A stretch of 64,000 nucleotides of DNA from an uncultured Butyrivibrio sp. (GTDB taxonomy: Bacteria > Bacillota > Clostridia > Lachnospirales > Lachnospiraceae). How positions within the stretch are numbered: the stretch's first letter is position 1; the number at the start of each line of letters is the position of its first letter. The position numbers and the translations under genes were made by a program. Shown here piece after piece: positions 36,089-45,749 of the stretch. Location of the stretch: positions 46,223 through 110,222 of the forward strand of contig CAMORK010000003.1 of assembly GCA_946623755.1 (NCBI GenBank), given 5' to 3'. The notes under the pieces were generated by a model that was not told where the DNA came from, ran no database searches, and was given only the letters and a program-made list of their open reading frames with translations.

Positions 36089-37298
36089 CTGCCACCTCCT
36101 CCGTGTTCATCTGAGAATAAAGATCATAGCCGATCATCATTATGACAGCGAGATTCATCAGCGATAACAGCCACATTTCATTCACGGTAGTTCCAAAGAG
36201 AAACCGTGAGTATGTCACAATCGACACGAACTGCATCATCACTAGAGCAGCGAGCCTCTTAAATCCGGTGACTGCATAGACCACAGCCAAAACTTCCGGC
36301 AGATAGCCGTATCTCTCATGCATCACAGGCAATGAATAAAGTGCTGTCATTGATGTAAATATAGCAAGTGTTATCATAAACATCGGACTTACACTGAATC
36401 TTCTGTTTCTTACATAATATGCGATAAAGCCAAGAACAGCTATTGCTGCTATTGTGGCTGAAGCTATTATCATTTTCCTGTTTTCTATCTCAAGCCCCGG
36501 GTCTACCACTGTAAATATGCTGGGATAATTCATTGTAAGCCTGCTGTATGTCGAAACCTGTTTACCATATATGGATAAAAGCTCCAAAAAGTCTCTTCCC
36601 GCAATCATAGCAGGTATCATTGTAAATATGATCACAACCGGTATCCAAAAAATATATCTTGCTTTAATTTTACCTTTCAACCACATGATTATCATAAACG
36701 GAACGATAAATACCGCCTGCTGTTTAAAGGCATATCCCAAAGCCAGATAAATAAATACGCGGTTGTTGTTACCTTTTATCACATGAAGCAATGAGAGAAG
36801 CACAAATGCTGTATAAATTGAATCACACTGTGCCCAGGCTGCGCTGTTAAGCATGACCGTCGGAAGCACCATAACTGCGCCAAAGGCCATAACAGATTTC
36901 TGCACATTTCCCCCGGTCACATGAAAAGCTATCCTGAATACAGTAACCGCGCAGATCACATCAAATATCACAGAAACAATCTTTATCATGTAAAGGTCAT
37001 TGCCCGGGATATAATGCAAAAGCACGATAACATACTGATACATGCATCCGTAATTGATGGTACTGGCACCCTTTGAAGATGGGGTTATTCCAAGATATCC
37101 TATACCTCCGGCTGAATGACACTCTTCCATCCAATGAGACAAAAAGTGGTAGTAGTCTCCTGATACAAAATCAAAAAGCGGAAGCCTTATCGCAATTCCA
37201 AGCCCCAACATAAAAGCCAGGAAAAACAGATCCACCATTCTCACCCCGGCTTTTCTAAAATTTATTTCGCTGTCCAAAATATCATCCAAAAGCATCAT
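36081..37298 (-). CDS. Polytopic membrane protein, GT-C mannosyltransferase-like
   Basis: FDFVSGDYYHFLSHWMEECHSAGGIGYLG after TM1; MLPTVMLNSAAWAQCDSIYTAFVLLSLLHV; about 10 TM. Confidence 0.65.
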   Translation of the reverse strand: MMLLDDILDSEINFRKAGVRMVDLFFLAFMLGLGIAIRLPLFDFVSGDYYHFLSHWMEECHSAGGIGYLGITPSSKGASTINYGCMYQYVIVLLHYIPGNDLYMIKIVSVIFDVICAVTVFRIAFHVTGGNVQKSVMAFGAVMVLPTVMLNSAAWAQCDSIYTAFVLLSLLHVIKGNNNRVFIYLALGYAFKQQAVFIVPFMIIMWLKGKIKARYIFWIPVVIIFTMIPAMIAGRDFLELLSIYGKQVSTYSRLTMNYPSIFTVVDPGLEIENRKMIIASATIAAIAVLGFIAYYVRNRRFSVSPMFMITLAIFTSMTALYSLPVMHERYGYLPEVLAVVYAVTGFKRLAALVMMQFVSIVTYSRFLFGTTVNEMWLLSLMNLAVIMMIGYDLYSQMNTEEVADA

Positions 37299-37302
37299 TT
37301 GA

Positions 37303-38493
37303 TTACTCCAAGTGGTTCTTTTCCTGAAGAGTCCTTATAAATCCGGGCGGCGAAAGAACCGGTGCCGGACTCATCGGGCCGTCAGGTGCCATGACAGGGT
37401 CCTTTCCGGATTCCAGCTCTGTGCAAAACCTGACAAGCTCCGTTGCTGCATTTTTAGCATTCCACTTGTTATTTATTGTATCCCGGGCCTTTTGTCCAAA
37501 CACGGGTATTTTATTGCGATTATCGAAAAGATATTTCACTTTAGCAGCAAACTTCTCGTAGCTTCCATCCTCATAAATAAGACCGTTTACACCGTCCTCA
37601 ATCAGATATGGGACCGCTCCTGCCTCGCCTGATGCAACAACTGCGCATCCGCTCTGCATAGCCTCATTAACAACAGCTCCCCAGCCCTCAAGATAATTAC
37701 TGGTAAAAAGAAAAATATCCGCTCCTCTCATGTAAGAGAGCACTTCTTTTGGGTCTTTTCCCCCGGTCAGATTAACAACATCCACAAGGCTTAACTCTTT
37801 TACCATCTCAGAGAGCTTATCCTTAAGAGGACCATCTCCCACTATATCAAGACAAAAATCATAGCCGAAATCCCTTAGCATAGCTGCAAGCTTTACAGCG
37901 AACTCAGGGTGTTTTAAGTCAATAAGCCTTCCTGCCCAGCAAATGCGTGTCCTGTCACTTCCGCGCTTTGCTACTGCCTCATCTCCCGCAGCATCCGGAA
38001 AATATCCCCACTTAAGCATCCTGCCGGGATAGCTCTTTATCAGATGAAAATCCGAAGCAACATAAGCTCCGGTACAAAGCAGATAAACCGGCATTTTGCG
38101 ATACCTGATATGCTCCAGGTACTTCTTTTTAAGTCCTCTTGGACTGATAAACTTCCACTGGCCCTCTCTGTATATCCTCTCACTCACGCGGAAGGATATC
38201 CTGCCGGAAGAAAGCCTCTCCTGTTCCAGGTCCCAGATCTTATCTTCAGTCCATCCAAACAGAACAATATCAGAGTTAAGGATCAGGTCTTTTGCCTGCT
38301 CCTCATTCTCGTAGTAGCGAACAACATAGGTAAGTGCTTTGTCATCAACGCCCCATCCCATCTGAAGGCGTTTTTCCTCCATCGGCATAGTCTGAACAAA
38401 GAAGAATTCCACATCATCACCATATTCACTCATAGCCTTACAAAACGGAAGCTGGTGATGATTTATGTAGTTGGAAACAAAAGTAATCCTCAA
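37303..38493 (-). CDS. Glycosyltransferase family 4
   Basis: RICWAGRLIDLKHPEFAVKLAAML...FTSNYLEGWGAVVNEAMQSGCAVVASGEAGAVPYLI. Confidence 0.88.
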   Translation of the reverse strand: MRITFVSNYINHHQLPFCKAMSEYGDDVEFFFVQTMPMEEKRLQMGWGVDDKALTYVVRYYENEEQAKDLILNSDIVLFGWTEDKIWDLEQERLSSGRISFRVSERIYREGQWKFISPRGLKKKYLEHIRYRKMPVYLLCTGAYVASDFHLIKSYPGRMLKWGYFPDAAGDEAVAKRGSDRTRICWAGRLIDLKHPEFAVKLAAMLRDFGYDFCLDIVGDGPLKDKLSEMVKELSLVDVVNLTGGKDPKEVLSYMRGADIFLFTSNYLEGWGAVVNEAMQSGCAVVASGEAGAVPYLIEDGVNGLIYEDGSYEKFAAKVKYLFDNRNKIPVFGQKARDTINNKWNAKNAATELVRFCTELESGKDPVMAPDGPMSPAPVLSPPGFIRTLQEKNHLE

Positions 38494-38505
38494 TGTTTCT
38501 CACCC

Positions 38506-39789
38506 TTACCTGTTATCAATATCTTTATATATCTCGATCAGTCTTTTGAAATTTGCATCGGCATTGTGGGTCATTCTTGCATGAGAAGCTGCATTATCGC
38601 CGTAGACCGCAGCAATAACAGGCTCATCCCAGATCTGGAAAACAGCCTTTATAATGTCATCCACATTGCCCTTTTCAAACAGTACTCCATCCTTATTTTC
38701 AGAAATCATATCCGGTATTCCACCGGTTCTTGAAGCAATAACCGGCACTCCAAGCAGCATGGCTTCACCCAGGGAATTGGGTGAATTCTCTACAACGGAC
38801 GGGCAGATGAAAACACTGCACTTCAGGAACTGTTCCTTCATCTCCTGATCATTTAACATCCCGACCATAGTAACCTTCTTTTTAAGGTGCCCCCTGGCAA
38901 TCAGGCTCCTAAGATACTTGCCGTAAGCGCTGGCCCTCATGAAGTACGGATATTTGCTCTCGCCCCTGCCTATAATGTTGTTACCTGCCACATAAAGATG
39001 TGCATCCGGATATTTCTCCAGGATCTTTGGCATGGCATTTAGCACGAAATGAAAGCCTTTAAGCGGATAGTCCCCCTGCGACATAAAAATCCTGTGGGGC
39101 TCAGCTTTCTTTTCACTCCACTTACCCATGTAGAAGCATGGTCTCATGGTCTCATTCATATGATAATATCTGGCATCGGGATTGATCTTTTCAGTCTCGC
39201 GCTTATCAAAGGCTGTTCTACCGGTGATATTACCGGCCAGGAGGATAGCTTCCCTCTCATGCTCTCCACGTATCTTATATTTCTCCTGCTGCTGCATCAG
39301 GGAATCATCCTTTATCCTGTCCCTGAAGGTAACATTCTTTTGGACTTCCTCAGGAATATCAGCCATATACTCTCCGGCAATAACGCTGCACATTCCCTGA
39401 ATCCCAAGAAGGACTCTCTCCGGATTGCCAAAAGCTCTTATCATCGCAAGCGTGTGCGGAAATTCTGTTCCGAAAATATGCACTACATCAGGCTTAAAAT
39501 CATCAAGGATCACATGAAACCTGTTTTCAACGGTGCCATCGTAAATCTCCGGATGACTCAGATCCTCCTTGAAGCCATAATAAGTAATGCCGTCTATCTC
39601 CTCGCTTGAAGCCGCGATTTCGCCTACTGCAGGGAAACACACGGCCAGAGTGATCTTTTCGTCGTCTTTCTTGCCTTCCTTTATTCTGTTAAGGCATCCT
39701 GTAAGCCATCCCTCTCTCATGGAATATGGCAGATCATGCGCGATGGCATAGGCAGGAAGCATGATGTTACACAACCAGAGAACTCTCAA
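38506..39789 (-). CDS. Glycosyltransferase family 4
   Basis: VHIFGTEFPHTLAMIRAFG...VFICPSVVENSPNSLGEAMLLGVPVIASRTGGIPDMI. Confidence 0.9.
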   Translation of the reverse strand: MRVLWLCNIMLPAYAIAHDLPYSMREGWLTGCLNRIKEGKKDDEKITLAVCFPAVGEIAASSEEIDGITYYGFKEDLSHPEIYDGTVENRFHVILDDFKPDVVHIFGTEFPHTLAMIRAFGNPERVLLGIQGMCSVIAGEYMADIPEEVQKNVTFRDRIKDDSLMQQQEKYKIRGEHEREAILLAGNITGRTAFDKRETEKINPDARYYHMNETMRPCFYMGKWSEKKAEPHRIFMSQGDYPLKGFHFVLNAMPKILEKYPDAHLYVAGNNIIGRGESKYPYFMRASAYGKYLRSLIARGHLKKKVTMVGMLNDQEMKEQFLKCSVFICPSVVENSPNSLGEAMLLGVPVIASRTGGIPDMISENKDGVLFEKGNVDDIIKAVFQIWDEPVIAAVYGDNAASHARMTHNADANFKRLIEIYKDIDNR

Positions 39790-39801
39790 AACTCCTTCTC
39801 C

Positions 39802-40713
39802 TTACTTATCCTTTTTACCCCTGATAGCATAAATGACATTTTTGACCGCATTGTACGGAACTGATGTAACCTTGTTGGAGGCAATAAGTGTACGCACTCC
39901 TGAGAATGTCACAAGCCTTAAAAGGTCATACTTTCTGATCTGAGCAGCCGGAAGATACATCTTGATGATATCCCTGCGCTCCTCCTCCGAAATCTTACGG
40001 TTTTTGGCAGAATATCCACCACCCTCGTAGCTGGCTACAACAACAGGCATGTAAACAGTGTCAGCCTTCTCTTTATAAAAACATCTGAGGAACTGCTCAT
40101 AATCCGCCCTGACCTTGTACTTAAGATCAAAGGGATTTCTGCTCACAAGCCTCTCATCGTAAAAGCAGGCCTGATGTGAAGGCACGTTCCTGTAGCACGC
40201 ATAGTCATCAATCTTAGGGTTCGAGGCAACCTTACTTCCTGCAGAGCAGTCGAAGATGTCGCCATAATATATAGCCGGAAGAGTAGTGCCCTCCCTTAAA
40301 TTTCTCTCAACGATTATCTTATGAACATCCCTGAGAACATTTTCATTCCTGAAATAGTCTCCGCAGTTTAGGAAAAAGACATATGAAGGGCTCTCACCGA
40401 CCTTTAGCTTATCATCAAGGTAAGATGCCGCTATATTCATGGCATGATATATGCCATTATCACAGCTCTCTGCAAGAGTGATCTTACCTGGATTTGCATC
40501 ATCAATCCCGCTGACATCATAAGCCTTACGAAGCTTCTCCAAGGATCCGTCGGTGGACATGCCGTCCTTGATGAGGATCCTGTAATCAGTAAAGGTCTGT
40601 CTGTTTACGCTTTCAACAGTCTTTAAAAGCTTATCCCCCGCATTGTAGGAGACAACTATGATTGTAAAAAATGGTTTCTTCATAAACTTCTCCCGTGTCT
40701 GACTCCGCTGCAT
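39802..40713 (-). CDS. Glycosyltransferase family 2
   Basis: FFTIIVVSYNAGDKLLKTVESVNRQTFTDYRILIKDGMSTDGSLEKL; likely true start at MKKPFF (~40683). Confidence 0.87.
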   Translation of the reverse strand: MQRSQTREKFMKKPFFTIIVVSYNAGDKLLKTVESVNRQTFTDYRILIKDGMSTDGSLEKLRKAYDVSGIDDANPGKITLAESCDNGIYHAMNIAASYLDDKLKVGESPSYVFFLNCGDYFRNENVLRDVHKIIVERNLREGTTLPAIYYGDIFDCSAGSKVASNPKIDDYACYRNVPSHQACFYDERLVSRNPFDLKYKVRADYEQFLRCFYKEKADTVYMPVVVASYEGGGYSAKNRKISEEERRDIIKMYLPAAQIRKYDLLRLVTFSGVRTLIASNKVTSVPYNAVKNVIYAIRGKKDK

Positions 40714-41516
40714 AACTTCTTATAGCAGTGCATTAATCCCAATTCCCTGCACATTTCATTTCTGTTTTTAAAAAGAAATCTGAATCCCAGGACAGTCGCC
40801 ATCCTGCCATAGAGAAAATGATACAAAACGCCTCTGTCAAAGAAGAATTTATCAGTGTATCCCTTAAACCATGTAGATTCTCCCCTGCGCTCTTTGCCTA
40901 TGGCCACAGGAGTCCTGTAGATCGTAAGTTGGGCCTTAAGACAGTCATGCAAAAAGAGAGAATCCTCCCCGTTCATATATGGCGCTCCGCCTCCAAACAA
41001 AAGCGAATACTTTACGCCACTATCAGCAAGCTTCTGCCTTCTGGCACAGATGGCATAAGCCGGATATCTTCCGTAGTTACGCCAATTAACCCTGGCAAAA
41101 TCCGTGTTCCAGTATGTTTCTCTGCCCTTCTGAGCCTTGACGTTAAATAAAAGAATATCAGCCTCCGGATGGCTGTCAAACTCCGCGATAACCTTCTGAA
41201 CGTACCCATCGTCATAGACAATGTCGTCATCACCGAACTGTATCAGCTCGTGGTCGGCATTTTCCAGGGCTGTATTTCTCGAAAGGCCAACGCCCTTTTC
41301 GTTCCTGTGTATGATCCTGGCTTCATGGTCCTTAAATTTCTTTATGTAATCACGTTTTTTGTCTGCCACATCACTATCCCGGTAATCGCCGATCAGCTGG
41401 TTGACTATGACAGCATCACAGTCCAGGTTCATGTTTCCGATCAGCTCTTCAGGATCCTTGTTAACGGCAGATATTAAAATTTGCAGTCTCTTATCGGCCA
41501 TACCTGACTCCATCAT
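40680..41516 (-). CDS. Glycosyltransferase family 2 (divergent)
   Basis: EKGVGLSRNTALENADHELIQFGDDDIVYDDGYVQKVI; DDD in place of the usual DXD region. Confidence 0.75.
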   Translation of the reverse strand: MMESGMADKRLQILISAVNKDPEELIGNMNLDCDAVIVNQLIGDYRDSDVADKKRDYIKKFKDHEARIIHRNEKGVGLSRNTALENADHELIQFGDDDIVYDDGYVQKVIAEFDSHPEADILLFNVKAQKGRETYWNTDFARVNWRNYGRYPAYAICARRQKLADSGVKYSLLFGGGAPYMNGEDSLFLHDCLKAQLTIYRTPVAIGKERRGESTWFKGYTDKFFFDRGVLYHFLYGRMATVLGFRFLFKNRNEMCRELGLMHCYKKLCSGVRHGRSL

Positions 41517-42919
41517 GAGTTCTTCTGTGCTGTAGTCTGGTTTTCCTCCACGCCCTCTGTACTATCCGGGGTGAAAAGAATCTTAACAGTCAGCAGCATC
41601 AGTTTAATATCCAGCCAGATTGAATAGTTCTCAATATATGTCAGATCAAGCTTTAATTTGTCATAAGGTGTGGTGTTATATTTACCATAAACCTGTGCAT
41701 ATCCTGCAAGTCCGGCCTTAACCTTCATTCTGAAGGCAAACTCCGGCATCTCCTTAAGATACTGCTCAATGATCTCAGGTCTCTCAGGTCTGGGACCTAT
41801 AAATGACATATCGCCTGCCAGAATGTTGAAGAGCTGAGGAAGTTCATCAATCCTGCATGAGCGGATGAATTTGCCAACAGGTGTTATTCTCGAATCGTTC
41901 TTGGCAGCAAGTCTTGCCACGCCGTCTTTCTCGGCATCAACTCTCATGCTCCTGAATTTCATGATCTTGAACTGCTTCATTCCTCTCGTGCAGCGGATCT
42001 GCTTGTAGAGAACCGGCCCATTATCATAGCACTTGATAGCAATTGCTGTTATCAGCATGATAGGTGAAGTAAGTATAATAAGCAGCAGAGATATCGCTAT
42101 ATCAAACAATCTCTTGATCGCCCTCTGCTCAACCTTGATGGAATACTCTCTCAGGAGCAGTACCGGTGTATCAAAGAGGTGGAGCTGAGAAGAGCCCTTT
42201 AAAAGAACATCTGTTATCTTAGGCATAACATATATTCTGATATTTCTTCCGTAGCAGTACTTAACAAGACCGTTTCTGAACTGACTTGGTACATCCCATA
42301 TGATCACCCCGTCATATGCTCCCAGACACTCCTTGTAAACAGCATCGATACCCTCGGAGATATTTATCTTCTTGGCGATGTGATACTTGTCTTTTCTCGT
42401 ATTAAACTTGGTGACGATATCATCCACAGGATATTCTCCGCTTATCAGCAAAAGCTCTCTCGGCGGGAATATATGCATATAGATCGCATTGGTTATATAC
42501 GCCCACACAAATGCTATGAGGAGCTGGATAAGAAAGATCAGAAAGATCGGTGGAAGCTGAACCAGCCAGTTGTTTATAAGCGAAATCTGGAAATATGAGA
42601 TGACATTGACCATGAACAGCGCAAATATCTGCGAGAAAAACACATCCATAGGCCTTAAGTATCCTATTTTCAATCCGCCATAGGTATTTGAAAAGAACAA
42701 AAGCAGAATGAAATAGATGGCAAGAATAAGAAGATGTCCGCGGAAATACAGCTTAAGTCCATTACCAAGCGAATATCCGTCTACACTGATACGAGGCTGC
42801 GAAACCTCGGGATAGTATACGCTAAACCAGAACCATGCATACACAGCAGTCTGCATACACAGCCCAACAAACCCCATTAATAAAACAAGGATTCTCTTTT
42901 TTGATTCTCTTTGTTTCAT
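41513..42919 (-). CDS. Polyprenyl glycosylphosphotransferase (WcaJ/WbaP-like, polytopic)
   Basis: N-terminal 4 TM; C-terminal VEQRAIKRLFDIAISLLLIILTSP...GPVLYKQIRCTRGMKQFKIMKFRSMR...RIDELPQLFNILAGDMSFIGPRPERPE. Confidence 0.92.
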   Translation of the reverse strand: MKQRESKKRILVLLMGFVGLCMQTAVYAWFWFSVYYPEVSQPRISVDGYSLGNGLKLYFRGHLLILAIYFILLLFFSNTYGGLKIGYLRPMDVFFSQIFALFMVNVISYFQISLINNWLVQLPPIFLIFLIQLLIAFVWAYITNAIYMHIFPPRELLLISGEYPVDDIVTKFNTRKDKYHIAKKINISEGIDAVYKECLGAYDGVIIWDVPSQFRNGLVKYCYGRNIRIYVMPKITDVLLKGSSQLHLFDTPVLLLREYSIKVEQRAIKRLFDIAISLLLIILTSPIMLITAIAIKCYDNGPVLYKQIRCTRGMKQFKIMKFRSMRVDAEKDGVARLAAKNDSRITPVGKFIRSCRIDELPQLFNILAGDMSFIGPRPERPEIIEQYLKEMPEFAFRMKVKAGLAGYAQVYGKYNTTPYDKLKLDLTYIENYSIWLDIKLMLLTVKILFTPDSTEGVEENQTTAQKNS

Positions 42920-42934
42920 ACTTTTCCCAGACAG

Positions 42935-43681
42935 TTACAGCCTTCTTAAGGTTGCTCTCACTGCCCATCCTCCAAAATAAAATAATGATCCGGCCACTGA
43001 AAGGCCTGCTATGTTCCTGTAAAGAAACCATATCCTTCTAACGGCTTCCAGCTTATTTGACGACAAAGACTTAGGTGGTCTTCGGTAAATAGCCAAATCC
43101 TCATCAAGTCCATACGCCTCATATCCGCTCTTTAAGATCCTCCACCAGGTGGCAGTATCCTCACTTGGGACATTGGGCATATGTATTATTTCCATGTCTA
43201 TTTTCTCGGTATCGAACATCACAGTGGTTGTGAAGATAATAGTTCGTGAAAGTGCCTGTTTGTACGTAAGCTTTGCAGGTACATGGACGATCTTACCGGT
43301 AGGGTTTGCCTTCTCATCTCCGAACTCATATGAATGGAAACAAAACGCTGCACCGGTGCGCTCCATATAAGCCACCTGCTTCTCAAGCTTGTCAGGCATC
43401 CATACATCATCCGCATCAAGAAATGCAATAAATCTGCCGGACGATGCATCTATACCGGTATTTCTGGCCTCAGCTGCGCCCTGGTTGATGTTCTTGCGAA
43501 TGAGACGGATTCTTTTGCCCTGCTTTTTAATATAGCTCTCAATGATCTCAGTGCTGTTATCTCTTGAAGCATCGTCAACAAGGATAAGCTCCCAGTCTTT
43601 GTACGTCTGCTGACACACCATATTAATGGTCTTCTCTATGTAGTTTGCTGCATTATAGACCGGAACAACAATACTGACCAT
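42935..43681 (-). CDS. Glycosyltransferase family 2
   Basis: VSIVVPVYNAANYIEKTINMVCQQTYKDWELILVDDASRDNS...AFLDADDVW. Confidence 0.9.
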   Translation of the reverse strand: MVSIVVPVYNAANYIEKTINMVCQQTYKDWELILVDDASRDNSTEIIESYIKKQGKRIRLIRKNINQGAAEARNTGIDASSGRFIAFLDADDVWMPDKLEKQVAYMERTGAAFCFHSYEFGDEKANPTGKIVHVPAKLTYKQALSRTIIFTTTVMFDTEKIDMEIIHMPNVPSEDTATWWRILKSGYEAYGLDEDLAIYRRPPKSLSSNKLEAVRRIWFLYRNIAGLSVAGSLFYFGGWAVRATLRRL

Positions 43682-44619
43682 CAGAGCTCCTCTTTAACAA
43701 TGTACAGTGGACGTTTCTTGACTTCCAGGTATGTCTTGGACAGATACTGACCCACGATTCCCACGCAAAAGAGCTGTATACCGCTGACAAACAAAATGAT
43801 GCAGACCATGGAAGCCCAGCCTACGGTATTATTGGGATCTCCTACTGTAAGCTGTCTCACCATAACGATAACAATAAACAGAAACGCTACTATACAGAAG
43901 AAGACGCCAAAGAATGAAGCCATGGCAAGCGGAGCTGTGGAAAACGCCATGATTCCATCCAATGCATATGCAAAGAGCTTCCAGAAGGACCACTTGGTCT
44001 CACCCTTCTTGCGCTCAACATTCTCAAATTCAAGCCATTTATTCTTAAATCCAACCCAGCCAAAGATACCCTTGGAGAAACGGTTGTACTCTTCCATTGA
44101 CAAAATGGCATCAACAAACTGCCTGGTCATGAGCCTGTAGTCCCTGGCTCCGTCCACGATTTCCGTATTGCTCATCCTGTTGATCAGCTTATAAAACTGT
44201 CTTGCAAAGAACGATCTGATAGGAGGCTCACCCTTTCTGTTGACTCTCCTTGTTGCAACAGAATCATAGCCTTCCTCTGTTACAGCCTTGAACATATCAG
44301 GCAAAAGAGCCGGCGGATCCTGAAGATCACAGTCCATAATTGCAACATAGTCTCCCTTGGAAGCATTTAGTCCCGCAAACATTGCGGACTCTTTTCCAAA
44401 GTTTCTTGAAAATCTGATCAGACGTACTCTGTCATCTCTTTCCTTTAGCTCTTTGACTCTGGAAGCGGTCTCGTCCCTTGATCCGTCGTCCACAAAGATG
44501 AGCTCAAAATCGCAATCCCTGGACTTCAAAAAAGTCTCATTCTTGACGAACTCATCATAAAAATCAAAAATATTCTCCTGCTCGTTAAAGCACGGAACAA
44601 TCGCAGTTAATAGCTTCAT
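43681..44619 (-). CDS. GT2 polyprenyl-phosphate glycosyltransferase (DPM1/GtrB-like, C-terminal TMs)
   Basis: MKLLTAIVPCFNEQENIFDFYDEF...ELIFVDDGSRDET...AIMDCDLQDPPALLPDM; two C-terminal TM. ORF track extends to 44709, but the family start is at about 44619. Confidence 0.88.
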   Translation of the reverse strand: MKLLTAIVPCFNEQENIFDFYDEFVKNETFLKSRDCDFELIFVDDGSRDETASRVKELKERDDRVRLIRFSRNFGKESAMFAGLNASKGDYVAIMDCDLQDPPALLPDMFKAVTEEGYDSVATRRVNRKGEPPIRSFFARQFYKLINRMSNTEIVDGARDYRLMTRQFVDAILSMEEYNRFSKGIFGWVGFKNKWLEFENVERKKGETKWSFWKLFAYALDGIMAFSTAPLAMASFFGVFFCIVAFLFIVIVMVRQLTVGDPNNTVGWASMVCIILFVSGIQLFCVGIVGQYLSKTYLEVKKRPLYIVKEEL

Positions 44620-44727
44620 AGCATTGTACTTTCTATCCGAAAAATTATAATTTGCGCACAGTATCGCAATCCTAATCCCTATTCTACACTTATTGCACAG
44701 TTCTTTCAATGTTACTGTTCTGCAGTG

Positions 44728-45603
44728 TCACTTCCAGCTCATGCGATATTCAAGTGGACTTACTCCCTCAATCTGTTTGAACATCCTGGAGAAATAATAA
44801 AGCGGAGTTATTCCGCAGCTGTTTCCTATCTCCTCAACGGTCTTGTCTGTAAAGCGAAGCATCTGCTTGGCATGGGTAATGCGCACCACCAGAAGGTAAT
44901 TTATTATAGAGGTTCCCACCTGTTCCTTAAAGCTACGGGATAAGGTGTATTTACTCATGAGGTATTTATCAGCAAGCATATCAAGTGTTATCTTTTCCTG
45001 ATAGTGGGTATCCAGGTATTCTTTCAGTGTGTTGATACTTTTGGCGCCTGCATTTTGCTGTGTTATCTCAGGATTCCAGCTGAAGGTCATAAGAAAGGTG
45101 ACAAGCCCCGACAGATATTCATTGATCTTAATGTCCCTTATATAATCCGACGACCTCGACACCGTGTTTAAATCATTCCAAAGTGTAATAAATCTCGAGG
45201 AATCATCCGGTCTGAACACAGGCTGTCCTCCTCTCTCAACGTACTTCAGATATATCGGAAGAAGGCTTTCACCGTTAAAATGTATCCACTCAATGGACCA
45301 CAGATCCTCTGACGTCCTGTGGGAATACAGGTTCTGGCAGTTTATAAACACACAGTCTCCGGCACAAACCGCATACTCTTTTCCCTCATAATCTATATAT
45401 CCGCTCCCGCTCTTAACATATATAAAAAGAAACGAGGACAGATTCTGTCTCTTGCTGGTATGAGGTTTCTGAGCTGTCAGCCTCCCTATTTCCTGCAAAT
45501 AAAGAAGATTATTCTTGGCAAATTCTGATGGCGTGTACAAAAGTCTGTCCGATGATACATATTCGCCTTGAAATAACTGATTTTTCATATTCTTATTCTC
45601 CAT
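44728..45603 (-). CDS. AraC-family transcriptional regulator (cupin + HTH)
   Basis: VKSGSGYIDYEGKEYAVCAGDCVFI (cupin); INTLKEYLDTHYQEKITLDMLADKYLMSKYTLSRSFKEQVGTSIINYLLVVRITHAKQMLRFTDKTVEEIGNSCGITPLYYFSRMFKQIEGVSPLEYR. Start may be 45603 or MKNQLF at 45588. Confidence 0.92.
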   Translation of the reverse strand: MENKNMKNQLFQGEYVSSDRLLYTPSEFAKNNLLYLQEIGRLTAQKPHTSKRQNLSSFLFIYVKSGSGYIDYEGKEYAVCAGDCVFINCQNLYSHRTSEDLWSIEWIHFNGESLLPIYLKYVERGGQPVFRPDDSSRFITLWNDLNTVSRSSDYIRDIKINEYLSGLVTFLMTFSWNPEITQQNAGAKSINTLKEYLDTHYQEKITLDMLADKYLMSKYTLSRSFKEQVGTSIINYLLVVRITHAKQMLRFTDKTVEEIGNSCGITPLYYFSRMFKQIEGVSPLEYRMSWK

Positions 45604-45619
45604 TTTCCCTATATTTCTC

Positions 45620-45648
45620 ATTATAGTTTGGGGAGCAAGATAATGCAA
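45620..45648 (-). promoter_or_regulatory. Putative promoter of the AraC gene
   Basis: Minus strand TTGCAT-17 bp-TATAAT. Confidence 0.45.
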
Positions 45649-45668
45649 ACCAAAGTCAAGAAAGTGAA

Positions 45669-45697
45669 TTTAAAAAGTGTAAACAAGTAAATATAAT
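45669..45697 (+). promoter_or_regulatory. Putative gmd promoter with weak -35
   Basis: TTTAAA-17 bp-TATAAT (45692-45697) in the AraC/gmd divergent region; -35 overlapped by AAAGTGxAAA-like repeats. Confidence 0.4.
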
Positions 45698-45749
45698 GAT
45701 ATAGAAAAGTGCAAATTAACTTTATTTCCAATTATGAAAGGAACAATTT

